From Tetrapyrgos nigripes (Eukaryota > Basidiomycota > Agaricomycetes > Agaricales > Campanellaceae), in assembly GCA_013368315.1 (NCBI GenBank), contig JAACJM010000316.1, positions 21,262-85,261 on the forward strand: a DNA stretch of 64,000 nt, in the 5' to 3' direction. Under the pieces are notes generated by a model. The model saw only the letters and a program-made list of their open reading frames with translations. It was not told the DNA's origin and ran no database searches. The position numbers were made by a program, and so were the translations under genes. Of the stretch, positions 54,602 through 64,000 are shown piece after piece; the stretch's first letter is position 1; every line of letters starts with the position of its first letter.

Positions 54602-56980
54602 ATGAGCGACGTCGGAGTGCTGTCGACATCCCCAGTGTCCCAAAAGTCGGGCTCGCCCGTACATCGTAGAGGCAGCGAGTCGACTGACCGCCCCCGACTC
54701 TCCCCGACTCTCGCCAGGATCAGTGTCTTCAACGACAATGAAGTCCGGGAACGTCAACGGACTATGGATGTCGACATGGCCATGGCCATGCAACGTTCTC
54801 GAGTTCGCAGGGACACCATCACAGAAGATGTCGACCCAGAAATGGACCTCACTGACCATGTTAATGCCATGCATGATCCGTCTCTTCTCGTCTCACAGAA
54901 CTCTCACATCGTCAATGACGACTCCAGCCTCGCCCTACCCACCTACCAACCCGTCCAATCTCCAGCTGACGTCCACGGTCACATAGTGGAGTATCGTTCG
55001 GTGTTTGATTTTGCCCCTCTGGAAGACTTTGCAACCCAGGAGCGAGCAAATATACCTACACCCAAGTTTACCATACCTCCAAGTCGAAGAGATGGACCAT
55101 CCCAATCCGAAGCACAACCAGTTCTCGGAGAGAGTTCCAGTGAAGAACCATTTACTCTTGAACAAACCCATGAACAAGTCGCTTCCCCTTCCCCTTCTAC
55201 TCCATCCCGTCCTGTCCGTCGCCTTAGCGAATCCAATCCAACTCCTCGTCCCCGGCAAAGAAAAGGAATTGGCGGTAAACTCGCTTTGTTCGAGTCCTCT
55301 ACAAACACTGGCGGCCCACATGAATCCAATCTCAACTCGTTCCTCGGCATTCCAGGTTTACCTCCACCTGCAGGCGCCCTGGTGCGAACGGTGTGAGTAC
55401 CGCTTCATCGTTCGAGAACCTTCCAGCAGTCTACAACTCTGGTGTCATTTCCAAATATGCCCAGGGTGTTCGGTCACAACCTACTGGTGGGGTACTCAAT
55501 ACTGGGCACGATCGGCCGTATAGGTTCTCTTTCTACTCGAATGCTCTGTCTGCTACTATTCATGCCAGGAGTTTGGCGGAGCTTCCTGCGGAGGGTCAGA
55601 CGTTTGAAGAGTTGTTCACTGGTGCTAAAAAAGGGGACAAGAATTTTGATTATTCGGTTCCACAATCTACCAAGGAGAAGGAGCGACCAACTAGTAATGG
55701 GAAAGGATACTTCCCAGCAAACATGAAACCTAGGAGATCCGCTTTACTCAGTACTTCGGGTAGTGGATTTGGAGGATTCGGAGGTGGATTTGGTAGTATT
55801 GAGGAAGATGGTGAAGCTAGTACCTGGTGGTTGGATGTTACAGATCCGACGGACGAAGAGATGAAGATGTTGAGTAAGGTGAGCTCTTATGAAGTTTCTG
55901 GCGCCATAGCCTTATCCTTTACTTTGACAGGTCTTCAACATCCATCCCCTCACATCTGAAGATATCCAAATGGAAGAAACTAGAGAAAAAATCGAACTGT
56001 TCAGAAATTACTACTTCGTCTGTTTCCGTTCGTTCGATCAGGATCCATATAGTCCGACACATCTAGAGCCGTTGAACATGTATATTATTGTATTTAGGGA
56101 GGGGACTTTAAGTGTGAGTGATTGTTCTGATCTTCAAATCTGTCTTGCTCATTTCCTCTGACAGTTCCACTTCCATCCTACTCCGCATCCCTCCAATGTC
56201 CGCCGGCGCATCAAACAGTTAAAGGATTACATTTCTGTAACGAGCGATTGGATATCATACGCTTTAATTGATGATATAACAGATGCCTTTGGACCTCTGA
56301 TCCAAAGTATAGAGTATGAGGTCGATTCCATTGATGAGCTGGTCCTAATTCTGAAGGGTTAGTATCTTAAACGTATCTCGCCGGTAACAGCTCACAAAAT
56401 ACTCTTTCAGATACAACCTCTCAATCAGACATGCTTCGGCGGATAGGAACTTGTCGTAAAAAGGTTATGGGTCTGCTTCGGCTTATGGGTAACAAAGCCG
56501 ATGTAGTCAAGGGTCTAGCGAAGAGGTGTAATGAAAATTGGCAAGTCGCACCGACGGGGGATATCGGGTTATATTTGAGTGATATCCAGGTGAGAGCTCT
56601 ATCACCTTTATCTCTTTATTCATTCTCATCCTATCTTCACCCAGGACCATCTAATAACAATGACCCAATCCCTCAACCACTATGAAAAAATCCTTTCCCG
56701 CTCCCACTCCAACTACCTCGCACAAATATCCATCGAAATGACCGAAGCCAATAATCAGATTAACGATGTCCTTTCTAAACTGACTGCGTTGGGTACTGTG
56801 TTGATTCCCATGAATTTGGTAACGGGGTTGTGGGGTATGAATGTACATGTTCCGGGACAGGACGACGATCAGACCTTTCATTGGTTTGGGGGGATTGTTG
56901 CGGTTTTGGCTTGTTTTGCGATTGTTGGAGGGTATGGGACGTATAAGTTGTTGGTTAGGGGGAGTGGAGGGAAGGAGTGA
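54602..56980 (+). CDS. CorA-type magnesium transporter (Mnr2/Alr1 family), possible frameshift
   Basis: Magnesium channel/transporter of vacuole or plasma membrane. The first ~260 residues are a Ser/Pro-rich cytoplasmic region ending FLGIPGLPPPAGA. The conserved part follows: SSFENLPAVYNSGVISKYAQ, YRFSFYSNALSATIHARSL, HPLTSEDIQMEETREKIEL, ISYALIDDITDAFGPLIQSI, MLRRIGTCRKKVMGLLRLMG, two C-terminal membrane segments and the signature GMN in LWGMNVHVPG. Between PPPAGA and GANGVSTASSFE (about 55376-55386) the frame changes by one base and I found no splice pair that repairs it, so either one C is missing or the model is wrong. All other exon joins are in frame. It lies where the flanking hydrolase copies switch strand. 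Confidence 0.85.
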
Positions 56981-57410
56981 ATTGTTGGCCTCAGTAGTAC
57001 TCGGAAGGCGAGGTCGGGGCTGTTTTATCATTTATCAGGATATGGTGTGGGCTTTATCGTGGACATTGTTCATTGCGACTAGAATTTCGTTCAGGGTTTG
57101 GATTTGGACCGGAGCTCGGGCTGCATACATTTATGTATTGTCTGGTCTGCTTAGAGTTTGGAAAGTATCTTACATTTATAGTGTATACCTCGTAATCACT
57201 ACTCTAATACGCCTTGCCTGCATCTTGTTCGAAGTTATGCTTGCCATCAACATCATGGATACGAGGTCGTCGATGATAAAAAGAATTTGGTTTAGCCGAA
57301 GTTTTCCAGGACATTACATAGCACGACGCGATGGTCTCTTGTCTACTACTTCAGCTTACCACCATGGTTTGTCGCAGGCTCTCTTCAATCCACTCCAATG
57401 AATCTATCCG

Positions 57411-57411
<1 letters not shown>

Positions 57412-57443
<32 letters not shown>
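57412..57443. repeat. T homopolymer, 32 bases
   Basis: Uninterrupted run of T. On the minus strand it would be a poly(A) tail-like tract. I found no retroelement body next to it, and its length may be an assembly artefact. Confidence 0.6.
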
Positions 57444-58486
57444 CTATCTCGGCCTTTTTGAAACTGGTTCATGATCAGCATGGTTGTCTGTTTCATTCTC
57501 ATGTTACGTTTGTGCCCAGTCCGATGTTCCCTACAGGTCAAACGCGCCGGCTGTACCCTATGCTCCAGGAAGATATGTCCAATGGAAGTTGAAAATGTTT
57601 AGCAATGCCTCCTTGCGCAAATTACCTCGAAATGGATGTGTGTTCACTAGAGACGAACATAGCCCGCTGAAAATATTAGATTGGAGACACCGTCTACGTG
57701 GGTTACGCTTTCGGTTTTTATCTTGTCACGAATGTGAATGAAGTTTAGTTACCGCTGCTTATGCGTTGTTTACAGCAGATACACATTCTCATAGTATTCC
57801 CTGGGCGCTCGCAGACCGAAGTTGAGAGATTAGTTTTGTTTGAGAGGCTGCCACAAAAGTTTCGGGCTGGAGGTACACCTCGGGTAAGTCTTTCTCTTTC
57901 TATCGATATCTTCAGCGTAGCTGATGTTGCTGTCCAGTTCCAAGGCGAGTGGGAGTATTTTACCCAGTACATAAAACATCAACTGGATTCAAATTGGTCG
58001 GTTTCTGAACTTTTCCGATGTAGCATGTTCTTGTGAATGGAATCGGGTTTTTTGCGGGTCTGCTCGCTATGCAAGACATTCACGGAGAAAGGAAGATATG
58101 TACATAGAAGAAATACAGTCTATTTTTGGTGAGTACTACCATATCGCCTACTGACACTTTTCGAGCGAGCTGATTAGGTATCTTCCAGACTTCCACACTC
58201 AGCGAATTGCCGCAACAGCGTCTGTGGAGTGTTTCCAATGCAAACCATGCCTTACGTGCCCGCTGCCGATACCTTGTAAACCCTCTCTCTCTACGAAGAA
58301 GCTGTGTATAAAAAAATATCCAGCGGTTAGATGCAGCAGTACATGGATAGCAAATGGGGTGTCAAGACGTGAAGGTTCCAGCAGCCCGAGTTGTATTATC
58401 GTATACGATGGTTCGACGAATACCACCATTCTGTGTGGCCAGGCCTACCTCTGCGCTTTCTCCCGAATTTGTCGAACCTTGGTCGA

Positions 58487-58631
58487 GTCACTTATTATTG
58501 TCGAAGAGCTTACAGGACCAGACATCCCTATGATTTGTACCTACCAGTATAAAAAGCAAGCCTGTAATCGACGGAAGACTATCAACAACATCATCACACT
58601 TCTACCATGGAATCGTTCCGAACTGAAATAT
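58487..58631 (+). pseudogene. truncated promoter and start of a hydrolase F copy
   Basis: Matches the 5' flank of hydrolase F: GAGCTTACAGGACC near 58506, TATAAAAAG at 58548-58556, the leader ...CACACTTCTACC, then an ATG at 58607 followed by GAATCGTTCCGAACTGAAAT. Homology stops about 24 nt into the coding sequence, after which the sequence is unrelated. The TATA-to-ATG spacing (59 bp) is nearly the same as in F. The remnant cannot encode the enzyme. Confidence 0.7.
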
Positions 58632-59096
58632 TCCCACTTATTGCAGGACCAGGACTTGTAAAGTCTGACGAATATCATTCTGCAAAGTCAAGCGCAGCAA
58701 GCGTTTGACATGTCTGCCCAGGAGGGCCCAACGAATGCTGTTCGTCGGCCAACAAGCAAATATCTCAGCCAGACCTGACGAAGTCAGGGTATGTATTTCA
58801 GATCATTGTATCTACGATGTCTTACCCGTTACTTATGCGAAACAGCCTTCGGAACTTAACCCGAGCAAGCAAGATTAACCTCGCACCCATTGCTTACGCT
58901 ATAAAGCTACTGTCCGCTATTCAGACCGACGTCGGACGATGCACTGCATGACGCTCAAGATTTCTCATGAACGGTGGTTTTTTGAGCCCCAAGATCCTTA
59001 GCAGACTGTTACCGGACATTCCTGGGGCAGGTAATGGGAGGGTGGTATGGTTTATTGAATTGTGTTCAAGGAGTTTACAGGACCGGTACTACCAAT

Positions 59097-59180
59097 CACA
59101 CCCAGAGCCAACCAATATCCCGAGGCCGAAAGTTAGTTAGGAAATTTATCGGAAGCCTATCCGAGCCAATTCTGGGTGTG
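59097..59180. mobile_element. inverted-repeat element, copy 3 (short)
   Basis: 84 bp with ends CACACCCAGAGCCAACCAAT and its partner ending TTCTGGGTGTG. The left arm reads like copies 1 and 2 (CCAATAT, GGCCGAAAGTTAGTTAGGAAA), but the centre is deleted. It lies in the promoter of hydrolase F, just after the GAGTTTACAGGACC block shared with the relic upstream, and is absent from the relic. Confidence 0.65.
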
Positions 59181-59264
59181 AATATGCTTCGCAAGGATAA
59201 GCTGGTCGCGACTTCAGAATCAACGCTGTCAACCTCTACTCTCCCATCACTGTATCGTGTGAAT

Positions 59265-59272
59265 ATAAAAGC
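59265..59272 (+). promoter_or_regulatory. TATA box of hydrolase F
   Basis: TATAAAAG, 57 bp before the ATG. It is conserved with the upstream relic (58548-58556) and with hydrolase B. Confidence 0.55.
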
Positions 59273-59321
59273 AGGCCTTTAAACGGTGGAAGGCCATCAA
59301 CAGCAACATCACACTTCTACC

Positions 59322-60812
59322 ATGGAATCATTCCGAACTGAAATTGCTACTGCGACAGGAGAAATGGGGAGGGAGAAACAGACTGTTGCACCCGCCGTAC
59401 TGATCGCTGGCAGTGACTCTGGTATGGCTGCTTGTATACTGACCTCGAATGCTTGCTCAACGCCCTTATGATGTTTCAGGTATTTTCGTTGAAGAAGCGC
59501 ATGGCCATAAGCTTCTCGGCCAGGATTCTCTTCCCATCGACCTCAACAGCGCATTCTGGGTCGCGTCGTGCACGAAGTTAATGACGATCGTCGCGGCAAT
59601 GCAACTTGTAGAGCGAGGGCTTGTCAACCTTGACGAAGACATCACGCGTGTTTTGCATGAATGGAAAGATGCAGCAGTCCTTGCTGGTTTCGACGACAGT
59701 GGGAAACCAATCTTAAAACCAGCGAAGAATAAGATGACGCTTAGGTATGTTGTTCTACTGCTGATGATTCCAGCCTGTCTAATCAGCATTTCCATCCAGC
59801 CACTTGCTAACGCATTCGGCTGGTATGGTAAACGACTTCCTGTCTCCCGAATTGCAGAAGTACCGTAAATCTCAGGGCCTTCCCCCGGTTGCGCCTAGAA
59901 CTGGTCAAACGCTGGTGAGTACTCCCTTACTGGAAGGAATTTGCTTCTCTGATCCATCTTTGTCTCTGTATAGGCAGAATCCACCTTAGTGCCGTTATTG
60001 TTTGAACCTGGTGAAGGATGGGCGTATTCCTGTTCTATCGATTGGGTTGGTGTAATGGTAAGTGTTTTCAATGGTCAATGCGACAAGATTCTATGCAGAC
60101 AAACTATAGGTGGAGCGCCTTAGTGAGCAGAGGCTCGAGGACTACATGTCCAAGAACATCTGGGGTCCACTCGGCATGACTTCTGTCACCTTTCGTCTCA
60201 ATGATCGCGCCGACGTCCGTTCCAACTTACTCGAGTTGCTCACTAGAGACGAACACGGTCATCTGAAAGTATCGACCAATTTCTTCATCAAACCTTACAC
60301 GTTGACCTACGACTCCGGAGGGGGTGGAATCTATATCACGCCCTCTGACTATACCAAATTGCTTGCGTCTTTGCTGCGGAATGATGAGATTGTACTCAAG
60401 AAGGAAACGGCCGACTCGCTGTTCACACCTCAGCTCCCGGACCCAAAGTGGTTGAAAGCAACCATCAAAACCACTCCTTATCCTGTGTCTTACACTATGC
60501 TGCATGCGCTTCCAAAAGAGACTGATTGGAATTGGGGATTCGGGGGACTCGTCAATTTGGAAGATATTCCTGGCAAAAGGAAGAAAGGTACCTTATGCTG
60601 GGGCGGTATTCCGAATTTATTCTGGGTGCGTGCTGTCGCAAACTGGTTAAGTTTCTCGCTGATTATACACTGGCCTCCCACAGTGGGTCGATCGTACGAG
60701 CAACATTTATGGGATGTACGCTACGCAAATCGTACCCTTCGGTGACGCACCCACCACCGATGAATTTGCCCACTTTGAAGAAGCTGTTTACAAAGGCTTT
60801 GTCCAAGGCTAG
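59322..60812 (+). CDS. beta-lactamase-fold serine hydrolase F
   Basis: First plus-strand copy. Exons 59322-59421, 59480-59744, 59800-59914, 59974-60057, 60110-60625 and 60684-60812 sum to 402 residues with every join in frame. S63-C-T-K66 is in WVASCTKLMTIVAAMQ; catalytic Tyr178 is in PGEGWAYSCSIDW; W352-G-G is in LCWGGIPNLFW. The TATA box is at 59265, 57 bp before the ATG, and a short inverted-repeat element sits 140 bp before the start. The protein is most like B, C and G. No signal peptide. Intact, and its promoter was duplicated in the relic upstream. Confidence 0.9.
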
Positions 60813-61124
60813 TGTCCAGGGCTAGATAGCGAGGAATGTGTGTAGCAACGCATGCCGCAGGGAATCAATTATTGCGTTGAATTTCAAATTCTGCTGTCGA
60901 GATATTGCGTGTCTTCTACGTGTGTTATTGCCTTTTAGGGACTCTTGCCGACATGTTTTCTTCCCTGGTCCTTCCTTTCCGCTGACCTAGATCGAAATTC
61001 AGTGATTGGTAACGCCACGTCTACGCAATAGGAAACCACGTTGGACAACTGGTGAGTCTATGCGCAAATGCCAGTTTAAAAACTGAACGACTATCCACAG
61101 CATCATACTGGTTCTACTCCTCTC
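60813..61124. promoter_or_regulatory. interval between F and G
   Basis: About 310 bp. A TATA-like TTTAAAAA lies at 61075-61082, about 43 bp before the ATG of G. Nothing else seen. Confidence 0.4.
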
Positions 61125-62623
61125 ATGGAATTGCTTCGGGCAGAGATCGCGACTGCTACTGGAGAGATGGGTAGGGAACATCAAATCCTCGCGGCCACCG
61201 TTCTGATTGCTGGGAACCAGTCAGGTAAGGACGATTTGAAGCCGCTGGAAGCAACATGTTTGACATGATCATCCAGGTCCACTCGTTGAAGAAGCGCATG
61301 GCTTCAAGCATCTCGCTGAAGACACTGTCCCCGCCGACCTCAATAGTACATTCTGGGTCGCGTCATGCACAAAGTTGATGACAACCGTCGCGGCATTGCA
61401 GATTGTAGAGAGAGGACTAGTCAGTCTGGACGAGGACATAACGCGTGTTCTACATGAATGGAAAGATGTAGCTGTTCTAACTGGTTTTGACGAGAGCGGC
61501 AGACCGATTACAGGGCCTGCTCAGAATAAAATGACTTTCAGGTATGTGTTTCCCCTGCTATGACATTATCGCCTGAATATTGCGCTAATTTGCAAATACC
61601 TAGGCAATTGTTGACCCACTCCAGCGGTATGGTTTATGATGCCTTATCTCCCGAATTGCAGAAGTATCGCCAATATCAGGGATTACCACCGATCGCACCT
61701 AGAACCGGTCAAACGTTGGTGAATACTCCTTTCTCATTGGAAAGCGTTGGCCGCTCTGATACATCTCATCTTCTCTTAGGCCGAGGCAACCTTGGGGCCA
61801 CTGTTATACGAGCCTGGTGAAGGCTGGTGTTATTCCTGTTCCATCGATTGGGCAGGCGTAGTAGTAAGCAATGCCAGTGACAACGTTATTCGCTATGTTC
61901 ATTGTTCTCAAGGTGGAGCGTCTAGGTGGATGCGGAACACTGGAAGACTACATGTCCAAGAACATCTGGAGTCCCTCGGTATGACTGCTGTGACCTTCCA
62001 TCTTAACGACCGTCCGGACATCCGGTCCAACTTGGTGGAGATGCTCGCAAGGGACGAAACTGGCCAATTGCAAGTCTCCTCTACTAGTATCGAGCCTCAT
62101 ACTTTCAAATACGACGCTGGAGGGGATGGACTCTATCTCAAGCCCACTGATTACGCCAAGCTGCTCGCTTCTTTACTGAGAAACGACGAGGTTCTGCTTA
62201 AGAAGGAAACTGTTGACTTGATGTTTACTCCTCAACTACGGGATCCGAAGTGGCTAACAGCCTTCATAAAGGCTACTCCTTACCCCATGCACTATACATT
62301 GCTACACGCGCTTCCCAAAGAGATTGATTGGAACTGGGGACTCGGGGGACTCCTTAACATGGAGGATATACCCGGGAAAAGGAAGAAAGAGACTATATGT
62401 TGGACAGGCTTTCCAAACTTGTTCTGGGTGCGTACTATTCCGAAATTAATTGGAATTCCGTTGACGGTAGATTTGTCTTTCATAGTGGATTGATCGTGGA
62501 AGCAACGTTTATGGGATGTATGCCACCCAGATTGCGCCCTTTGGTGACGTACCAGCTACCGATGTGTTCTCTCATTTTGAAGATGCTCTGTACAAGGAAT
62601 TGAACTACCCAAAAACTACCTAG
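61125..62623 (+). pseudogene. beta-lactamase-fold serine hydrolase G, one-base frameshift
   Basis: Tandem copy after F. Exons 61125-61224, 61277-61541, 61604-61718, 61780-61863, 61913-62427 and 62486-62623 have the family sizes, except that exon 5 is 515 nt where F has 516. The loss lies at about 61971-61976: F reads ATCTGGGGTCCACTCGGCATG, and here one base after GAGTCC is missing, so translation ends three codons later. S-C-T-K, PGEGWCYSCSIDWAG and W-T-G (ICWTGFPNLFW) are otherwise kept, and the C-terminus is clean. This is either a very recent loss or a sequencing error. Use of another acceptor upstream could skip the stop only by scrambling the conserved VERLGG block. Confidence 0.75.
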
Positions 62624-63326
62624 TGTGAATTCTTATCTTACGTCACGACTGGAATGGAAACAACCTCGGGATGAACATGATGTAATACGTATAAACGGTC
62701 TCCCTATGTACGTCTTCCACTCCCGATGATGCTTGACGATCGTATTTATAGACGGCGATGTCGACAATCCAATCCAAGGATCTATGCCCGAGTATAATAC
62801 AAGGCCACTTCTTGCAAAGCTGCGTTTCTTCAGCGCTTCAACTTCCAAGCTCGGTAACAAAACGTATGCCAGCGCTGATATCAGTACCCCATAAACCGAC
62901 TTTCATCAGCAATATATGCCCATTGCTGTGGCATATAGTGCCGTGGTGACGCAAGAAGGCAAGTAGCGACTCGCCGAGAAACGCTAAGAATGTGGAGCTG
63001 GGGTACCAAATTTCAAGGTGAATCTGCTAAGAACTGGCGTTGGCGTTGACAGCCTCAGGCTCTGATTGGATCGGTCTTCGGTTGCACTTCGAACCAGTGC
63101 TGAAGCGCTGAATACTTCGAGCGTTCAACTGACGTACAAACAAACGACGTCAATACACGAGATAAATGAGTACCCCTAAGCCGAGCTATCGACGCGCCGG
63201 AGGAGATGAGGTTATTTCAACTTATTCGCGCCGCAACGGCAAATGCGATTCGGTATTGTTCACTTACAATAAAAGGCCAAAAGCATGCCCTTATTCTCAT
63301 TCTCCCGCACTAACAGTCGACGAGGA
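62624..63326. other. interval between G and H
   Basis: About 700 bp without a recognisable gene. An AATAAAAGG near 63268-63276 could serve as a TATA element for H, about 55 bp before its ATG. Confidence 0.35.
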
Positions 63327-64000
63327 ATGGAGCCTCTGAGGCAGAAACTACGCAAAGCTACCGGGGAGGTCGACAGACCAAAGCAGACTACCCCTCCTGT
63401 CATCCTCTTAGCGAAAAACAAGGCCGGTATGTCGTGTATTTGCATTTGTACTTTCATGCATCTCATCGGTTGCTGCAGGAACTCTTGACATCAAAGAGAA
63501 ATACGGATATGTCTCGAAAGACGCAATGCAGCACCCGTAGACTTCGATTCAACATTCTGGGGTGCATCGTGTACCAAACTCGTCACAGCTGTCGCAGCGA
63601 TGCAGGTTGTAGAAAAAGGCCTTGTCGACCTGGACGAAGACGTTGGTCGGATTCTGCACGAATGGAAAGACCCGATAGTTTTTGGAGGGGTTTGACGATA
63701 AGGGGAAACCTATCACGAGGCCTGCAAAGACGAAGATGACCCTTAGGTATGTGGTTTGTCTTCGTAGGCAGACTAATTCTAATTGTCATGCAGGCACCTT
63801 TTGACCCTTCAGAGTGGTATGCCTTATGGCATTTTGGACGAAACGATCCAGAAATACATGAGAGCTACAGGTCAGAGTCTCAAGGGCCATACTCTTGTCA
63901 GTATAACGCGTTTTTCCTTGTCTTTCCATGTCCTAAACGTTCTTTACAACGAACAGCAAGACCAGAGTTGCTGGCCACTCCTCTTTGACCCCGGTGAAGA
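63327..64000 (+). pseudogene. beta-lactamase-fold serine hydrolase H, multiple lesions, cut by window end
   Basis: Eighth member, partial. Exon 1 (63327-63426, 100 nt) reads MEPLRQKLRKATGEVDRPKQ. Exon 2 (63479-63746) is 268 nt instead of 265. After KDAMQHP the original frame hits TAG near 63540 while the homologous sequence (VDFDSTFWGASCTKLVTAV) continues in another frame. An extra G in GGAGGGGTTTGACG near 63690 shifts it back. The following exon (HLLTLQSGMPYGILDE) and the Pro-Gly-Glu block (LLFDPGE) at the window edge are in frame. The two shifts cancel, but about 150 nt and the nucleophile lie out of frame. Probably a pseudogene; the right part is outside the window. Confidence 0.72.

Larger units (their letters stand above)
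56981..59321. other. 2.3-kb interval with hydrolase relics and repeats
   Basis: No intact gene. It contains a 32-base T run (57412-57443), a possible fragment of hydrolase exon 5 near 57645-57685, a 5' relic of hydrolase F (58487-58631), and the third inverted-repeat element (59097-59180). Frames at 57761-58036 and 58224-58661 show no recognisable motif. Confidence 0.45.

Noticed and set aside
57412..57443. T run as the poly(A) tail of a retroelement
   Set aside because: No element body or reverse transcriptase remnant found beside it.
57761..58661. Plus-strand frames as a real gene before hydrolase F
   Set aside because: No recognisable family; the second frame ends in the relic of the F promoter.

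Overview
The window is nuclear DNA of a filamentous basidiomycete, most likely an Agaricomycete. Genes are split by many 45-70 nt introns, they lie close together on both strands, and their products are eukaryotic and fungal (Tom20, Bst1/PGAP1, SMEK/Psy2, KDM5, Mnr2/Alr1-type magnesium transporter). Expanded beta-lactamase-fold esterases, a clavaminate-synthase-like dioxygenase and agaric-style F-box and arrestin-like genes point the same way. I cannot name a species.

Bases 1-37000 are ordinary housekeeping DNA. In order: tRNA m1G9 methyltransferase Trm10 (-), acyl-protein thioesterase (+), a Pro/Ser-rich one-pass membrane protein (+), a Whi3/Scw1-type two-RRM protein (+), the PP4 regulatory subunit SMEK/Psy2 (-) back to back with Tom20 (+), a SET/MYND methyltransferase (+) whose only visible start lies on the Tom20 stop, an unrecognised 806-residue protein (-), CLPTM1 (-), 14-3-3 (+), the GPI inositol deacylase Bst1/PGAP1 (+) and a KDM5-type JmjC/ARID/PHD demethylase (+).

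From 37 kb to the right edge the window becomes accessory DNA. Eight members (named A-H here) of one serine-beta-lactamase-fold hydrolase family lie in 27 kb: A-E on the minus strand, F-H on the plus strand. All share a 100-nt first exon and an S-x-x-K active site. A is divergent from a TauD/clavaminate-synthase-like 2-oxoglutarate dioxygenase. An F-box gene, a tRNA-Cys and a CorA-type magnesium transporter are interspersed. Copies are at different stages of life: A, B, C, D, E and F look intact, G has one frameshift, H has at least two lesions, and a promoter-plus-start relic of F sits just upstream of F.

This half also carries a three-copy family of short inverted-repeat elements. One copy is itself interrupted by a GC-rich hAT-like element, one has broken an arrestin-like gene, and one sits in the promoter of F. 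The most interesting feature of the window is this birth-and-death hydrolase array with its linked dioxygenase; no pathway or substrate can be read from the sequence.
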